This document shows positions 30,475 to 33,130 of a DNA stretch of 33,130 bases, one piece after another (positions within the stretch are counted from its first letter, which is position 1; the number at the start of each line of letters is the position of its first letter). The notes under the pieces were generated by a model, which saw only the letters and a program-made list of their open reading frames with translations, was not told the origin of the DNA and did no database searches. The translations under genes and the position numbers were made by a program. Origin of the DNA: Rhodospirillaceae bacterium (GTDB lineage: Bacteria > Pseudomonadota > Alphaproteobacteria > Rhodospirillales > Rhodospirillaceae). Where the stretch lies: positions 1-33,130 of the forward strand of contig JADZAK010000096.1 in the NCBI GenBank assembly GCA_020852595.1, written 5' to 3'.

Positions 30475-30519
30475 GGGATTTATCGTTTCTGTTTTCTCGA
30501 AAGAAAAACGAAAAATCCC
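30475..30519. repeat. long imperfect AT-rich hairpin
   Basis: GGGATTT (30475-30481) pairs with AAATCCC (30513-30519), TCGT with ACGA, and TTTTCT with AGAAAA around a CGAA loop; a five-base bulge interrupts one side. It lies between the 50-residue membrane protein gene and DUF420, both leftward. It could attenuate transcription into DUF420, since the leftward strand has T-rich segments. Confidence 0.5.
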
Positions 30520-30527
30520 TTGTGTCG

Positions 30528-30680
30528 TTAAGGCCCGCGCACGGCGGTTTTGATGATGAAGCTCACGTACATGAATAACGGGACGAGCGCCAAAAGGCAG
30601 GCGAACAGCACCACCCGGCGGCGCTTGGCCTTCGCACTAGAATCGGCATTGTTGGAATCTTGCGGCGGAACTGCGTTCAC
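30528..30680 (-). CDS. 50-residue single-helix membrane protein in the cytochrome oxidase assembly cluster
   Basis: A short frame from GTG 30680 to TAA 30528, with CAGGAGA placed six to seven bases upstream. The N-terminal half is polar ('PPQDSNNADSSAKAKRRR'), then comes one hydrophobic helix ('VVLFACLLALVPLFMYVSFII') and a short basic end 'KTAVRGP'. The Arg/Lys cluster before the helix predicts the N-terminus in the cytosol. Small single-helix proteins of this sort accompany cox genes in Alphaproteobacteria (for example CoxF-like proteins), but I cannot assign it to a named family. It is the first gene of the leftward group with DUF420 and diverges from ctaC. Confidence 0.7.
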   Translation of the reverse strand: MNAVPPQDSNNADSSAKAKRRRVVLFACLLALVPLFMYVSFIIKTAVRGP

Positions 30681-30721
30681 CAAAATTCTCCTGAAGCGCG
30701 CACCAGAGTCTCGCGCCTGTC

Positions 30722-30739
30722 TAACCGACCGGACGGTTA
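30722..30739. promoter_or_regulatory. TetR-type operator-like palindrome
   Basis: TAACCG-ACCGGA-CGGTTA is an 18-base palindrome with a single asymmetric pair in the spacer. It resembles the AACCGACCGGTCGGTT class of sites bound by TetR-family repressors. It lies 42 bases upstream of the 50-residue protein start. No TetR gene is present in the window. Confidence 0.5.
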
Positions 30740-30801
30740 AACAAAACCCTTTGATCTGTCACCGGGTTGAGACCCGCGTTCCGGAAAAGCGACGCACCGC
30801 G

Positions 30802-30820
30802 AAAGGGTTAACAACCCTTT
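30802..30820. promoter_or_regulatory. perfect inverted repeat AAAGGGTT-aac-AACCCTTT
   Basis: Eight-base perfect arms around a three-base spacer, with another AACCCTTT half-site 61 bases upstream. No T-run follows, so an operator is likelier than a terminator. The nearest start rightward is ctaC, 190 bases away. Confidence 0.5.
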
Positions 30821-31010
30821 GTGAATATAGGGCTTTACCTTTACGTGCGAGGCCCGTTCGGTTAGTCTCCGCCCGGGGCGGAACCGAAGGATTCTTTGGA
30901 ACCCATTGGCGTGGCAGGGGAATTTGCAAACGCCCAAAAAATATCGGTTGAACCGCCCGGTCCGGCCCCTTAAACGGTGGCCACCCGCTGGGTTGTAATG
31001 GAGACAGAGT

Positions 31011-31856
31011 GTGAGTCGTGTGGCATTGGCGCTTTGCGCCGTCGTTTCGAGCATCTTTTCCATGGGGACCGCGTTTGCCGCCGAGCAAATGCCCACCCCC
31101 TCCTTCCCGACGGAGTGGCAGCTCGGCATTCAGGCCCCGGCGACTCCTCAGGCCGAAATGCTCCATGACTTCCACACGCTGCTGCTGTGGATCATCACCG
31201 TCATCAGCGTCTTCGTCGCCACGCTCCTGCTGGTCTGCATCTTCCGCTTCAACGAGAAGCGCAACCCGGTTCCGGCCAAGTGGTCGCACAACACCCTTAT
31301 CGAAGTGATCTGGACCATCGTGCCGGTCCTCATCCTGGTGGGCATCGCGGTTCCGTCCTACCGCACGCTTTACTTCCTTGACCGCACGACCGACGCCGAG
31401 ATGACCCTTAAGATCACCGGCAATCAGTGGTTCTGGTCCTATGAGTATCCGGACACGGGCGTTTCCTTCGACGCCATTGCGATCCCCGATGCGGAAATCG
31501 ACGTGAAGGCCGGTCAGCACCGCCTCCTCGAAACCGACCGCCACGTCGTCCTGCCGGTGGACACCAACATCCGCCTGCTCTTCACCGCCAACGACGTGAT
31601 CCATGCCTGGACGATCCCGGCCTTCGGCGTGAAGCTCGACAACATGCCGGGCCGCGTCAACGAAACCTGGACGCGCATCACGAAGCCGGGCCGCTACTAC
31701 GGCCAGTGCTCGGAACTGTGCGGCGTCGACCACTCCTTCATGCCGATCGTCGTCGATGCGGTCAGCAAGGAAGAGTACCAGCGCTGGGTTGAACAAGAAA
31801 AAGCCGGCCTCACGCCCGCCACCGCGGACAGCGTGAAACTCGCCTCGGCTCAATAG
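31011..31856 (+). CDS. ctaC: cytochrome c oxidase subunit II (CuA subunit)
   Basis: A 281-residue precursor. It has a signal peptide (1-24, 'GTAFAAEQ'), two membrane helices (about 56-78 and 96-115) and a periplasmic cupredoxin domain. The CuA ligands are all there: H198 ('DVIHAW'), C233, E235, C237, H241 and M244 in 'GQCSELCGVDHSFMPIVV'. The aromatic electron-entry segment 'GNQWFWSYEYP' is at 137-147. No C-terminal haem c domain follows. It accepts electrons from cytochrome c and passes them to subunit I. The start is GTG with GGAGA six bases upstream. ctaD starts 24 bases downstream. Confidence 0.97.
   Translation: MSRVALALCAVVSSIFSMGTAFAAEQMPTPSFPTEWQLGIQAPATPQAEMLHDFHTLLLWIITVISVFVATLLLVCIFRFNEKRNPVPAKWSHNTLIEVIWTIVPVLILVGIAVPSYRTLYFLDRTTDAEMTLKITGNQWFWSYEYPDTGVSFDAIAIPDAEIDVKAGQHRLLETDRHVVLPVDTNIRLLFTANDVIHAWTIPAFGVKLDNMPGRVNETWTRITKPGRYYGQCSELCGVDHSFMPIVVDAVSKEEYQRWVEQEKAGLTPATADSVKLASAQ

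Positions 31857-33130
<1,274 letters not shown>

Larger units (their letters stand above)
30681..31010. promoter_or_regulatory. divergent control region of the oxidase genes
   Basis: These 330 bases separate the 50-residue protein gene (leftward) from ctaC (rightward). No gene is credible here. The region holds two strong palindromes (30722-30739 and 30802-30820), an extra copy of the half-site AACCCTTT at 30745-30752, and a possible -10-like aatatag near 30823-30829. The ribosome site of ctaC, GGAGA, is at 31000-31004. Confidence 0.55.

Overview
This window is high-GC bacterial DNA that reads as a member of the Alphaproteobacteria. The supporting signs are an aa3 oxidase locus (ctaC-ctaD diverging from an assembly cluster with ctaB and DUF420), a DUF3297 gene, a DUF2237 gene, REP-like palindromes of a type common in that class, and very frequent 4-base ATGA overlaps. 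A Rhizomicrobium/Micropepsaceae-like origin is a guess only. No rRNA, CRISPR array, transposase or integrase is visible.

Region 1 (about 1-3300) looks like a small accessory island. It starts with two copies of a tRNA-Gly 3' end and is framed by two imperfect repeat pairs (43-82 with 2690-2729; 151-200 with 2625-2674). It carries a TumE-type toxin with an HVO_A0114-like winged-helix partner, an apparently truncated gene of unknown function, a Phd-VapC pair, and an XRE antitoxin with no toxin next to it.

Region 2 (3324-14757) is a Wzx/Wzy-type exopolysaccharide locus. A priming glycosyl-phosphate transferase is followed by a leftward operon: Wza-like exporter, Wzy-like polymerase, GH44 glucanase, Wzx-like flippase, small secreted Cys protein. 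A rightward operon diverges from the exporter: Wzz/GumC-like co-polymerase with a kinase-like tail that lacks a P-loop, DUF6492 transferase, small secreted protein, GT26 transferase. Together these could build, flip, polymerise, trim and export one polysaccharide.

Region 3 (14799-21108) reads leftward. It holds a four-gene envelope operon (triple COG4315-repeat protein, an unrecognised 382-residue secreted protein, a DUF1587/1592/1588/1585 lipoprotein with one CxxCH haem motif, and a Tat-exported DUF1552 protein) that ends at a strong terminator. A secreted VOC-fold protein with its own terminator follows. The biochemical role of this set is not known to me, and it is the best candidate here for an undescribed system.

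Region 4 (21575-27427) is mostly core: DUF3297, tRNA-Tyr(GTA), rlmB, tRNA-Thr(TGT), then a phosphorelay set (receiver-Hpt protein, OmpR-type regulator, soluble hybrid kinase with receiver and Hpt) and DUF2237.

Region 5 (27559-33130) is respiratory: ctaB, a divergent haem-copper oxidase subunit I-like protein, DUF420 and an unlisted-size 50-residue membrane protein run leftward. From the other side of a palindrome-rich 330-base region, ctaC and ctaD (cut by the window end) run rightward.
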